From contig PTFA01000273.1 in the NCBI GenBank assembly GCA_003342895.1, positions 453,284-517,283 on the forward strand: a DNA stretch of 64,000 bases. Direction: 5' to 3'. Positions 37,291-47,560 of this stretch are shown piece after piece. A program made the position numbers and the translations under genes. Source of the DNA: Casuarius casuarius (taxonomy: Eukaryota; Chordata; Aves; Casuariiformes; Casuariidae). Positions within the stretch are counted from its first letter, which is position 1. Every line of letters starts with the position of its first letter. The notes below the pieces were generated by a model. That model saw nothing but the letters and a program-made list of their open reading frames with translations, did no database searches and was not told the origin of the DNA.

Positions 37291-37358
37291 GCAGGGCGGT
37301 TGGACTGGATCATCTCCAGAGGTCCTCTCCAACCCCAACTGTCCTGTGATTCTGTGAA

Positions 37359-38690
37359 CAGTATTGCTAGACTGGATTTGAATAAAATGTTTTGTTGTAT
37401 AAAACAACAGCAGCTGTGGTATCATCACTACTGTAGTGTAAGATATCTGTGTTTTAATTTGGTAGATTCCAGTTAAAGATTTGTCCTTTAAAAAAAAAAG
37501 AAAAATCAGGAGTGGCTATCGAGAAAGGAAAAAGAAGGGAAAAAGTATTTGTAGGGCTGTATGCAGGGTTAGTAGGATTAAGATAATCTATTTAATAAAC
37601 AAAATTGATATAGAATATCTTTTATTATTTTGATGAATCTAGATACTACCTTCAGACATGTTTTCAGTAGCCTTAGTCAGATGTGATTGGAAGGGAAACC
37701 AACCATGAGATACTATTACTTTAAAAAATCCAGCTATTCTTCAGAAGTAATTCAAAGCTGCTATCATGAAATCAGAATGGTATGCAGGAAAACAAATTAG
37801 CCAAATAACAACAGGAACAAAAAAGAATAATATGCACATGTTGTAGGTGGAATAGGTGTTTATCTCCAGCATTTTTATCGTCTTCTCTTGCATTCAGCAC
37901 GGTCCCCAAGATAGCAAACCAATAAATACATTCTGCTAGGTAAAAACATAGCCTGGTGGCTTTCTCCTACCTATGTGGTGAATTAGCCTCTCTACTTACA
38001 AATAGCTTTCAATGTTCCTAAGCAAAAGGAAAAGATAAAACATGCTTTGGAGGCCTGTTTATAATTAGTGAGGTAGTATAATGAAATATGCATAATTTAT
38101 TTAGATGGTTTAAGAAAAGGAAATAAGCAGAGAGCTTCCGTAATGTCTCTGTGAATACAAAATCATAAATTATCAGTAGAAAAACTTAGATCATAAAATA
38201 AAAACAGAACAACTCCTTCGGCATATAGCATTTTGCTTGGGTCTTTGGTAGTATGGAGTGTCAGTAATAAGCCAAACATTTCAAAAAATGATAAATTCAC
38301 CATATATGTCCTGTTTTGGCTGTTACAGTTTAAGGAAGGGTCTGATGACCTCACTGATACAGCAAGAAATAGATTGTGCTAAGAGTCACAGACACTGTGA
38401 CTGTTTTCACTGTGTGAAAATACTAGTTGCAAAGCAAAAGCTTTCTGCAGAAATATGGAATTAGGGCACTCTGTGTTGCAGAGATACTCCTGAAAGGGAA
38501 GTAATGTCATCTAGTATTTTCACGCAATTCACTCTTGCGCATTCGATGGACTCTAGAGGATGAGACCACATTGTTTTCCTTGGCCAAATGAACATGAGAA
38601 AAAAAAATGCAGCATTTCTTAAGATCTATGGCAGAATAATTAAAATAACTGCAGGGTTTTCCATCTGCTTGGTGAAACCGTTGTCTTTAA
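37359..38690. other. Non-coding DNA, no gene seen
   Basis: AT-rich unique sequence. Open frames here stay under 70 codons and lack recognisable content. Confidence 0.65.
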
Positions 38691-39145
38691 CAGTTTTGTC
38701 ATAATATCATTATAGAATTAGAGTTTAAGTTCATCCTCCTGCCCCAATGGAGATCTTCTATATGTTTTTCATTCCTGGCAGACTTTTGTTCAAAGAATCC
38801 AGAAGATCCAATGACAGAGATTCTATGAACATCCCAGGCAGTATCTTCCAGTGCTTCACTATTTTTACTATTATTGTACTTTCTCTAGTGTCCCCTTAGA
38901 ATTACTTTCGGTTTTCACTGCTTGGATGAGAACAGTAATAGTTCCTTTCTGTTCTTTCGCCACCATATTCCTTAAACTTTCATCATCTGAGAAAAAAGTG
39001 TATATGTGTGTATATATGTATCTCCCAAAGTTTCACATTTCACATTTTTTTGTTTGTTTTTGAAGTGTATTATCCAGAACTGCTCACAAAACAACAGCTG
39101 AGGCCTTACAGCTGCTTTGGATTACTTCACATCTGCTGTAAGTTA
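38691..39145 (-). mobile_element. Ancient antisense CR1 3' remnant
   Basis: The plus strand shows, in order, 'agaattagagtttaagttca', 'tcatcctcctgccccaatgg', 'cagtatcttccagtgcttca', 'ctctagtgtccccttagaat' and, after about 39060, 'tattatccagaactgctcac' and 'aacagctgaggccttacag'. These are the stereotyped phrases of the antisense 3' half of an old CR1. A TATATG-rich simple tract at about 39000-39020 interrupts it. No coding potential remains. Confidence 0.65.
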
Positions 39146-39588
39146 ATGCACAGTTTATGGACCCTAGGATGTTGTTAGGGAGGAAAGGGAACTCCTAAAT
39201 ATTTGTTGAGAGCTATATGTAAAATTACCACAAAATTTCTTCCAGTCAGTAATAAATACGGGAAGTTCTATTGAAGCCCTTTATAGTCACCACAGATATT
39301 TTGGCAACAATGGTACTTGAATACAGCATTGTGGTTTAAGAAAGAATGACTTAAAGAACAAAACTAATGAAAAAAAATCAGATTTTCAGTCTCAAGGAAT
39401 GAAACTGCATTATGTGCATGGAAGGAACACAGCATGAGCAAGATTCCCTACATTAGTACTTAACAGTGCCTGCACTGTTAGGGCATGTGAATATCAGCGC
39501 CAAATATTCTTTGACCTGTGTTCACTAGAAGGGAGTTATGATCCGTAATTCAATTCACCAAGCAACCTCTAGCTGAAGAAAAAGCTCT

Positions 39589-39591
39589 GTA

Positions 39592-39623
<32 letters not shown>

Positions 39624-39642
39624 CATGTGCACGTGCATGTGT
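39589..39642. repeat. (TG)n microsatellite with (CG) end
   Basis: A pure TG run of about 28 bases passes into 'gcgcgcgcatgtgcacgtgc'. It is an alternating purine-pyrimidine tract that could adopt Z-DNA. Confidence 0.95.
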
Positions 39643-40059
39643 TCAGTTTAGGCACGTTCAAGTATTACAGAAATGAAAGTTCAGCTTGATTTGGAAAAAC
39701 TTAGGAATTGAAGTTCTGCTCTGGGGAAGACGAAGAAAGGAACAAAGAAAAGGCAAATGTTGTGTCCCATTTATTTTCATTAGGGTAACATCGGGGAAAG
39801 TTGAAATAGTTGAAAAGCTCCTTACAGAGATTGATGAGACATTATTCTAAATGTAAAAATACCTGAGAGGCACTAAGCATGTCGTAGGCCACCCTTTTTG
39901 AGGAGGCGATGCTCCATCCCCAAGACACAGAACTTGGGCTGCCTTGTCTCAAAAACTTCTTGGATGCAGGTTTTTCCCTCATGCAAAAATCGTTTCTCTC
40001 TGAAAAAGGAAGAATTCTTCCAGAATTTTTGGATATAGCTCAGTCAAAGCAAAAGCTCC

Positions 40060-40335
40060 AGCTGGGCTGCCCTGATTTCGGGAAGCCGGGGCAGAAGGGC
40101 ACTGGACATTTGGAGAGGACCTCTGCAAGGGTGACCCGTGAAGTCTGGGGCACACTGGCCATGCAGCGCAGGAGGAACGGGGCGATGCACATTTTCAGTA
40201 GGGGCAATGCGCCTGGGATGTGTCAGGCTCAGTGTGGAGGACGCTGACGGCGGTGTGGTGTGTGTGTACGTGAACTCGTGCGGCACACGCGGGTGCATCC
40301 GAGCCGCTGGTGCACACTGCACAGTGCGCTAGCCT
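40060..40335. other. CpG-rich patch
   Basis: About 275 bases with far more CpG than the neighbouring DNA ('tttcgggaagccggggc', 'cgctgacggcggtg', 'cacacgcgggtgcatccgag'). Overlapping open frames (39909-40247 plus, 40044-40322 minus, 40138-40332 plus) arise from the low stop density and have no family signature. It could be a small CpG island (orphan promoter) or a GC-rich repeat. A TG-rich phrase near 40256-40266 echoes repeat DNA. Confidence 0.45.
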
Positions 40336-42439
40336 GTGTTTTCATCTGGGATTTCCCAGTGGAAATTTCAGAGACCTTTGTAGTAGGCTCATCAGTGAGA
40401 AAGAAAAGGAAAAAAAACCCTCAAATGCTGGCTCCACTGCTTTTTATCAAAGACAGAGTTAATTGTCAATATTGTTAGGACTGCAGAGAAATGACTGGCC
40501 TGCTAATGCAGCCCTGGTATCAATTTCCTGAGACAAAAATTGGGTGTTAGAAATAGATACAAAATAATCCTGGGGATGAGGAGCAACCTTATTAGTAAAG
40601 GGACTCAAAATTTGCAAATCTGAGCACTTGTTTGAATCCAAATCATATTTTCAGGGCTCCTGAACTCCTCCATTTGATTGCCAGCAAGCATATTTTAACA
40701 TTATCTGCTTTATGCTGAACTTTGAGCTGGTATTCCAGATGAGAAACTTCTGGAGGTGATTATCAGTGTTTTAAGTCATCTAACCCTTCATAGAAGGTTT
40801 TAATAAAAAAATCTAAGATACTAGTATTTATATTCAGTCAGTGAAGTACATGTATTTCTGAAGCAAGACAGGGGGTGATCACAGTCTTTTCCATTTATGA
40901 AATGTTTACATCAGTCTTTCCTAGCTGATCTTGAAGTCTCTGAGGACAGTATTTCATAAAGGCTCTATGAAATATTGTTTCAGTGAGATTGTTAAGTTTT
41001 ACAGATACTGAGAATTTTTTTAGCTTGCACTGATGAAAAACATTCAAACTGCTTACAGTTAGTTATACATTAAATATATATGCACTCCTCCAGGTAACTC
41101 ATAAAGTGCAACTAAAGAATGTGAACTGTCTTTCTGAGTGTTTTATTATGCAGCTGTGACAAATCTGCCTTCTACCAGTGACTGTAAAAATGTAAAGTAT
41201 ATTGAACACATCAGTGTGGATGTTGACATAGAATTTGGCTCAAGAGTGTTATGGAGTGATTTCTAATCTTATGATTGCAATAATGAAGGCAGAACAGAAA
41301 GTCTGTAAATACTGCTATCCTGGACACACGGTAACACATGATTATAATGTATTGGCTGGTGGTAACTCTTGGGTGGGCTTTACCGTTTGAAATCACTTTT
41401 AAAAACCCTTAAGTTCATGGTCTTTTTATCTATTTCTTTTATCTAATATGCCCCTAGTTCATATTTGAAGTGACACAAATTTAGCCTCAAGGGTAAAAAC
41501 CAGCTTTCTTCAGGAATTATACTTGTTTTTGTACCGATGAGTGGAACGTTCACTCCCCTCTTCATTTTTTGAATCTCCAGCCTAAACAAATGGAGAATCT
41601 CATCTTTGACAGACTGGTTCAAGTTAAACCGGGTTATTTTGCACTGGAGCAGACTATGAGCATTCACAAGATACGTTACTGTGATTCAGATGAAAGGAGG
41701 TAAGATCCAGCTAAGAGCTAAAATCTATCTTAAATTGTTAAAGCTTTTTCTGAAGTGATCATGCAATGCCATAAGTGCTAAGTTTTATTTTTGTAGTTCC
41801 TTTCTTCCCGAAGAGTCCCAGACGCTTTTATAAGAATAGACTTGAGTACATGTACTGTGCGTGGCACAGCGTGGCAATCTCTTTAGCATTATATGAAATA
41901 CAGCAGCTGTTTCGTGGTGCAATTTTTCTTGAAAAGCATTTTGGCAAGGAGTCATTTATAATGCAGCCGTAATATATGTGTCCTATAAAAGTTAGGAACA
42001 CTGAGCCCCACGTATTGATACGTTTGTTATTAGTAAAGCGTTTACATATAGACAAGTCTCTGCTTCATGAAGCACTTCTCTAGCAGCTTGTGGTATGACA
42101 AATGTCACGTCTGCAGTAGCAGACAGCAGCTCTTCAGATGTTCTCAGCATCTTTAGTGAGGTGTCCAGGAAATGAGATATTTGGAGTCTGTGTGTACCTC
42201 AGTTTGGGAAAACTCTACCTTATGAAACTTCACTTTCCTGATAAAGCCCATGTATTAAGCCAAGGAAGTGATACTGCTAATCCTGCTGTTGAAGCTGTGA
42301 GACTGTAGAGAGGGATGAGAGAACAGGAATCAGGGAACGGCACCTACGTTGTAACCTAGGATGTGAGCCCTAGTGTGTCTTCTGTGTCCCTGGGTAGACC
42401 CCTACGGCAGGGCTGTTGAGTCCTTCCTACCCTGGGCCC
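40336..42439. other. Non-coding DNA, no gene seen
   Basis: Unique AT-rich sequence with short, unrecognised open frames only. Confidence 0.65.
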
Positions 42440-42880
42440 TGAAGCGGTTTTATCTAGATTAATCTGTCAGGGAGAATAGGTGCACAGCCCAACACTCGGG
42501 AGTGAACACCAGGGTTAATTGCCTTGCGGGAAGAGGGGACGTTGAGTTGTCCGGGGTGAAGGTTTTCATTCCCTAACCTGACCCCAGAGGCAGGCTCAGA
42601 TCTCAGCTCGACGTCGGCACGTAGGAGCAGCTCGGCTTTACTGCTGGGAAGCAGCCATGCCGGGAGGAAGGAGGAGCTGGTGGCATCCAGCTGCAGTGCT
42701 CGGTCCAGATAACACCCGTGCTGGCAAAGGGCAGACCAGCAGAGCCCGTGGAAGCTCAATTCACACGTGGTATAAACCAGCACGCTATGTGTACTGGCCA
42801 GCCCAGCGAGGACATGCATTATCAAGGCTGCTTTGTGTTTGCACAAGGCAGGGTTTGGGTGAAATGCATTACTGGGGATC
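42440..42880. other. GC- and CpG-enriched patch
   Basis: CpG-containing words cluster here ('agctcgacgtcggcacgtag', 'gccgggagg', 'acacgtgg'). A 142-codon minus-strand open frame spans it (42454-42882), but it has no recognisable domain and matches the low stop frequency of GC-rich DNA. A 'tataaacc' word lies at 42771. It may be an unrecognised GC-rich repeat or a small CpG island. Confidence 0.35.
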
Positions 42881-43227
42881 AAAATTCAGTCTTCTCTCTG
42901 CCAAACGTAGGGCTGTTATTTAATACTAGCGGCTTTTCAGCTGTGTCTCCATATTGCATTTAGTGTTACGTAATGCAGACGATGCTATTCGATAACCACT
43001 GAAGAGGATAGAATAAGATAAGAGTGTGAGTGGTACTGTTATTACAGCTAGCTTAAGTTAACTTAGTTCTGGTGAAAGTAAATAGGATTTATTGGATCAT
43101 AAAACACTGAAGGTGAGAGGCTGAGATGAATCAAAGTATTCCTTCCTATTCCACAGACAAACAATGTGAAGATACCACTTGAAAATAGAATAGTCAATAA
43201 ACATAATTTTTATCTTATTTAGACTGA

Positions 43228-43392
43228 GCTGATAGAATACTAATGTTGGAAGGGACCTCTGAAGTTCATCTAGCCTCGTCTGTGCTCAAATCACGTCTGA
43301 CTTAGGCTATGCTCCGGTTACTCAGGGCCTTGTTCAGTCAAATTTTGAGTACCTCTGAGGAGCTTCCACAACCTCTCTGGGCACCTGTTCCA
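43228..43392 (-). mobile_element. Antisense CR1 3' fragment
   Basis: Plus strand: 'gttggaagggacctctgaag', 'ttcatctagcctcgtctg', 'agcttccacaacctctctgg' and 'gcacctgttccagg'. This is the antisense 3' end of a CR1 of about 165 bases, cut off after the 'ctgttccagg' phrase. Divergence is intermediate between the young copy at 25271 and the ancient copies. Confidence 0.8.
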
Positions 43393-46300
43393 GGTCAGAC
43401 ATAGTTACTTTATGTAATCTGAGATATTTTGTATTATTAATTAAGATAATAAAAGATGGAAATGGCATCCTGGCTGTGTTTCTCTGCCCTTTGATTTTTA
43501 TTCATACAGAATTTCTCATTTGCAGGTACTTAAAACCTTCTGGAAACTTATTTGTGGAACTCAGAAATGTTAGGTAAAATTTTGTCCTAAGAAGTGATTT
43601 CTCTGCTAGTGCTCCTTTGGAATAATCCTTACTGTTATTTTTGAAAAATGCCTTTCTTTTTCATATTTATTTTTATTTTTATTTTCATTCTGTATTCACA
43701 TAATCATTATTTGCACGCATTTTAAACTACGACAGTACAGGAATATGCTATGTCCTATCTGTATTGCTTTATTCTTTAGCTCACTAACTGCATGATTAGG
43801 TGGTTACGTAAAGCTGTTTTCATCTGTCACTGTGAAAGGCTTGTCTTCCTGAGGCAGGTTCCCTGAACTTTCACAACTGCGCTGAAGTGTCTAGGGGTAA
43901 TGTCTGGGCAGGCGGAGAAGACTCTTCACTGACTCATGGAGCCTGGTTTTCTTTTGGCTTCTTTTCATTTGCTTTCTATGGACCTTTGACTTCTCTGCAC
44001 TTTGCCTTTGACCATAAAGGATATTTTCCTACCCAAACTGCACAGGGAATGCATACTCAAATTTCATTCAAGTGATGTTTAAGTGCTCTGTGGGACCTTG
44101 CATGGACTGGTTATACCAGACTGAGTTTTCCCCTATAAATGGGCTTATCTGAATTATTTCTCTCACCCCAAAGAAACCTTTGCATCTCACATCCAGTATG
44201 TCTTTTATTGGCACAAGAGTGTTGCTCTGATTCACTGCCATAAAGGACTTGCTGACAGATGACTCCTGATGGAGAACAAATTGAAGACCACTGGGAAATC
44301 CCATGTTGCTGCAGCCAAGCTGTCCAATCTGAAATGTAACGGATTGCCTTTCCACAGTACTAAGCAGCAGCAACATTCCCAGTGAGTTTTGCTGGTGTGG
44401 CATTTATGATTTTTTTTTTTTTAAATTTTCAAGAACCGTTACACCTAGTGGCATAGAGCCAACTTCCTTTTACTGATGCTAGTTTTTAAAATGATGATGT
44501 ATATTCTAGAAGAAGAAAATGTGCATTTTAGCCTCTTGTTTGAGCAACTTCTGAGGCAGGATTTCAGTTAGTCTGATATACAAACTTAGTAACAATAACA
44601 GCAACAACCAGTAAAAATAAATATCTCACCTTCTTCCAGAAATATTTGTTATTAATCCACTGTTAAAAATAAAGTATATTCAAAGAATGCTATACAACAT
44701 TTCCTGACTTTTTAGCAAACTCATTCAGATTACATCACTTAGCCCAGCATCTATCTAACATTTTTTCTTTGTTTTTTCTTTATGTAAGACATCTAAAAGA
44801 GACAAAAAAAGGACAACCCAAGATTTTCTAATAATAGAATAAACTATTTTTTAGACTGGTTCAACTTAATACAGTAGTAGAGAGTCTAGACTATTTTCAT
44901 TTCTATAAGCTTTGCAAAATGTTTAGACACACTGATGACTGAAAGGATATAAACCTATAAGGAGCAGTCTCCTCTACAACATCTATATATGCAACCCAGT
45001 AACTCTTAAGTTGAAAAGGAGACTTCTTGACATATTTTTGAGGACAGATCTTGGACTTCTTTTTAAAGTTTTTTTTTTTTAATTAATAGCTGCATAATCT
45101 ACAAGCACAAATTTGAATACCTGTTCCCCAAAATCACATAATCTGGATGATATTACAAACTCCTACAGGAAACAGTTGCAAGTTAAAGTATCAAACTATG
45201 TTTCTATAAATCATTTGGAATGAACAAATCTATATCCTTAGCACATACCTGCTGAGATAAGTGCAATTATGACCAAAAAATTGGGGATCTATGAAAAACT
45301 TTCATAGGAAAGGCTAAATGTGCATGTCTGTGCACACACACAGAAGAAATGACGGCTGCAGAGACTCTGTCCTGAGTAACGGAGGTCTCTGAAACAGTCC
45401 TAAAACCTAGTCCTCAAATCTGTTTTCAGTTAATCCCACATTTGCTCTATTTATGCTACTAGGCATCAGCTAATTTCAATGATATTATAAAGTCATTTGT
45501 GTAGGTATTTGTTATGAGGATATATGATTTATAAAGTCTCACCACAACCATGAAAGTGCTGGAGGCAGCAAAAAGATTGTTTAAACCAAAGGAATGTGCT
45601 GAGTAAAGGACACAATAGGATTGTAAACTCCAAAAAACCCTCAGGGAAAGGGGAGGGAGTCTAATCGCTATATTTACAGTTGGCCCAAGTCCAAGGAACA
45701 GGGGAAGCCAGAACTATGAGCTGCCACTGCCACACTTGGTTAGAAAAGTCCTGTTTTGCAAATGGCAAGCCCATGCAGCAATATGTTTATACAATCTCTA
45801 AGAGCGCTGCTAAGTTAAAAAGCAAATGGCTGCGCAAACCCCGTGAACACTCTTGTTCTCTGCAGCTTGCAGCAGGCACTTTATGAGTTTATGCCTATAG
45901 CTCAGTAAACTTCTGGAGAGGACAAAAAAAAAGCACAGCTGAATCTCGGAGTTTCAAGTCATCTTAATTATGCTTTCTCAAAAGGTAAATGTCTGGTTGC
46001 TTTGTAGAGAATTTCCCTGTATTAGTGGGAACAGAAAGGCTCCTCAAGACCTCCTTCAGACTTCAGAGACAATTGTAAAATCCCCCAAGACAGTTCTTTA
46101 TATTCCACAGAAAGATAATATGGCCAAAATCAAATCAGGAAATAGTTTGTCAGAAGTCTCGTTCCACGAGGGACAGTGCTTTCCATCCCCGGCTGTTGCT
46201 CTGTGCTGTTGTTATTGCTTCCTCAGCCCTGGCTTGCAGCAAACAAACTGAAAGAGGAATCCTGAGCTAGTGGTAGGAATGAAGTGGAGATTTACACCAT

Positions 46301-46902
46301 AAAACAGTGCACATTTGCCTGTAATCTGAGATCGCTTTACCCTTGAAAGAGCAAAAATACTGATCTTCTGACTGTAGCTGGAAATAAGTGAAATCATGAT
46401 GTTAAATAGAGGTGAATGGTCTCATGGAAACTGCAGAAATGAACAGAGTGGTCAGACAGGCACCATGAGCTCGTGCCCCTTGGTGTTGGGATAGGAGTGA
46501 AAATTGGGCTATATGTTTTCCACCAAGCTGCCCGGGTTGGCTTACTGTCTGGATTCCCCAGATGTGATTCCTACAGAGAAAAAGCTTTCTGCGGATATTT
46601 TTGAGTTCCTCAACAAGAAGTACCTGAAAAAGACTGCTTACAGTTCTGGGAACAGCCTCTTGTCAATGTAGCATAATTTAATAAACTGATGCTTGAAAGA
46701 GAACATTGCCTCATTTGCAGAGATACACATATTCTATTGAATCTCGGGAGCTAAATGAAATGAATTGTGTAATTTCTACTTCACATCCTTAATTAAGCCG
46801 TATCTTTTGAACATTTCAGTTCTAAAAAATGCTGTACCATACACAGTAAAAAAAAATGAAAAAAAGGAAAAAAAATCATGTTGGAAAGAGAATTCTTTCC
46901 AT
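43393..46902. other. Non-coding DNA, no gene seen
   Basis: AT-rich with simple tracts (TTTTA-like near 43665-43690, T run 44410-44422). A minus-strand frame at 44068-44403 (111 codons) has no recognisable content. No transposon supported. Confidence 0.6.
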
Positions 46903-46992
46903 GGGCCAAATTCCAAGCTAATGCACAACCCTGGCCAATACCATTGAAGTTAATGGGGTTGAAAAGGGTGTAAGTTGACTCAGACTTGGCCC
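46903..46992. repeat. Old palindromic amniote repeat
   Basis: Starts 'gggccaaattccaa' and ends 'acttggccc', so its termini are inverted complements. Near the centre lies 'ccattgaagttaatgg', itself nearly palindromic. This is the layout of old hairpin-type interspersed repeats in sauropsid genomes, where a 'cattgacttcaatgg' core is flanked by 'gggccaaat'-type ends. Family name not assigned. Confidence 0.55.
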
Positions 46993-47219
46993 TGTATATT
47001 TCCAGATTTGTCCCTTGTGACTTATCATAGAAGGAAATGATTCGATTAAAAAAAAAAAATCTGACAGCTTGAGGTGGAAGTTAATGCTTCTTTTCCTGCC
47101 AAAATTCGTATAATTTGGGGTGGAAAAAATATATTTTATGGGTTATGATGAAACTAAGTGCTCACTGGATATTATACTGAAATGGAATTGTCTTCCCCAG
47201 ATTGCTGTACAGTTAGCAT

Positions 47220-47450
47220 AATGATATATAACTGCGCATTTTTTCCCAGTTATGTATTTCCCTGCTGTCTGTCTGTTATATGAACACCATGTTTATTAAT
47301 TGTCTTACAATGTGGAAATCCATGTACTCTGATTGTCTTACAATTGTTGCTAACCATCCAGAGGAGAGTGACTTGCATAACTGCTGTACAATCTCATTTA
47401 CTACACTGTGAATATGCAAATCTCCAAACTCAATCTGTTAGTGTAGCTCT
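47220..47450. promoter_or_regulatory. Possible conserved non-coding element
   Basis: Repeat-free block with a POU octamer ATGCAAAT at 47414-47421 and two copies of the SOX-like 'attgtcttacaat' (about 47299-47311 and 47332-47344). It carries further 'gcataa' words. The two SOX-like words are 33 bases apart. The call rests on motif clustering only. Confidence 0.22.
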
Positions 47451-47484
47451 TGACCTAAATGTGTGAAGTATACTAAATATCTGG

Positions 47485-47560
47485 AGGTCCCCTTGAAGTC
47501 AATGGAAGCTACTTCCAAGCTCAGCACCTTTAAAAACGGTGCCATCTGGCCTGGCTGATT
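47485..47560. repeat. Fragment of old palindromic repeat
   Basis: Contains 'ccttgaagtcaatggaagct' followed by 'ccaagctcagcaccttta'. The first phrase is the core of the old palindromic family, and 'gctcagcaccttt' is another of its stock phrases. Flanks are too decayed to place the ends. Confidence 0.4.

Larger units (their letters stand above)
35700..37358 (+). mobile_element. Sense CR1 retrotransposon with scrambled interior
   Basis: The 3' two-thirds are canonical CR1. They run from a 'gatgagatgactagcttggt' RT segment through the retained catalytic box (SKFADDTK, Asp-Asp at 36493-36498) and the C-terminal region (open frame 36856-37290, 144 codons, with 'LLYEERLRELGLFSPEKRRL'). The 3' end is 'gttggactggatcatctcc' with a 'tgtgattctgtga' tail. 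The 5' third is out of order: an early RT part (about 35744-35945, 'actacaggctggtcaacctc') precedes a block that normally lies upstream of it (about 35985-36150, 'gatgagatgcacccacaaac'). Stops and frameshifts prevent a full ORF2. Confidence 0.88.

Noticed and set aside
36831..37313. 160-codon minus-strand open frame
   Set aside because: Exact antisense of the CR1 ORF2 C-terminal region; a shadow frame.
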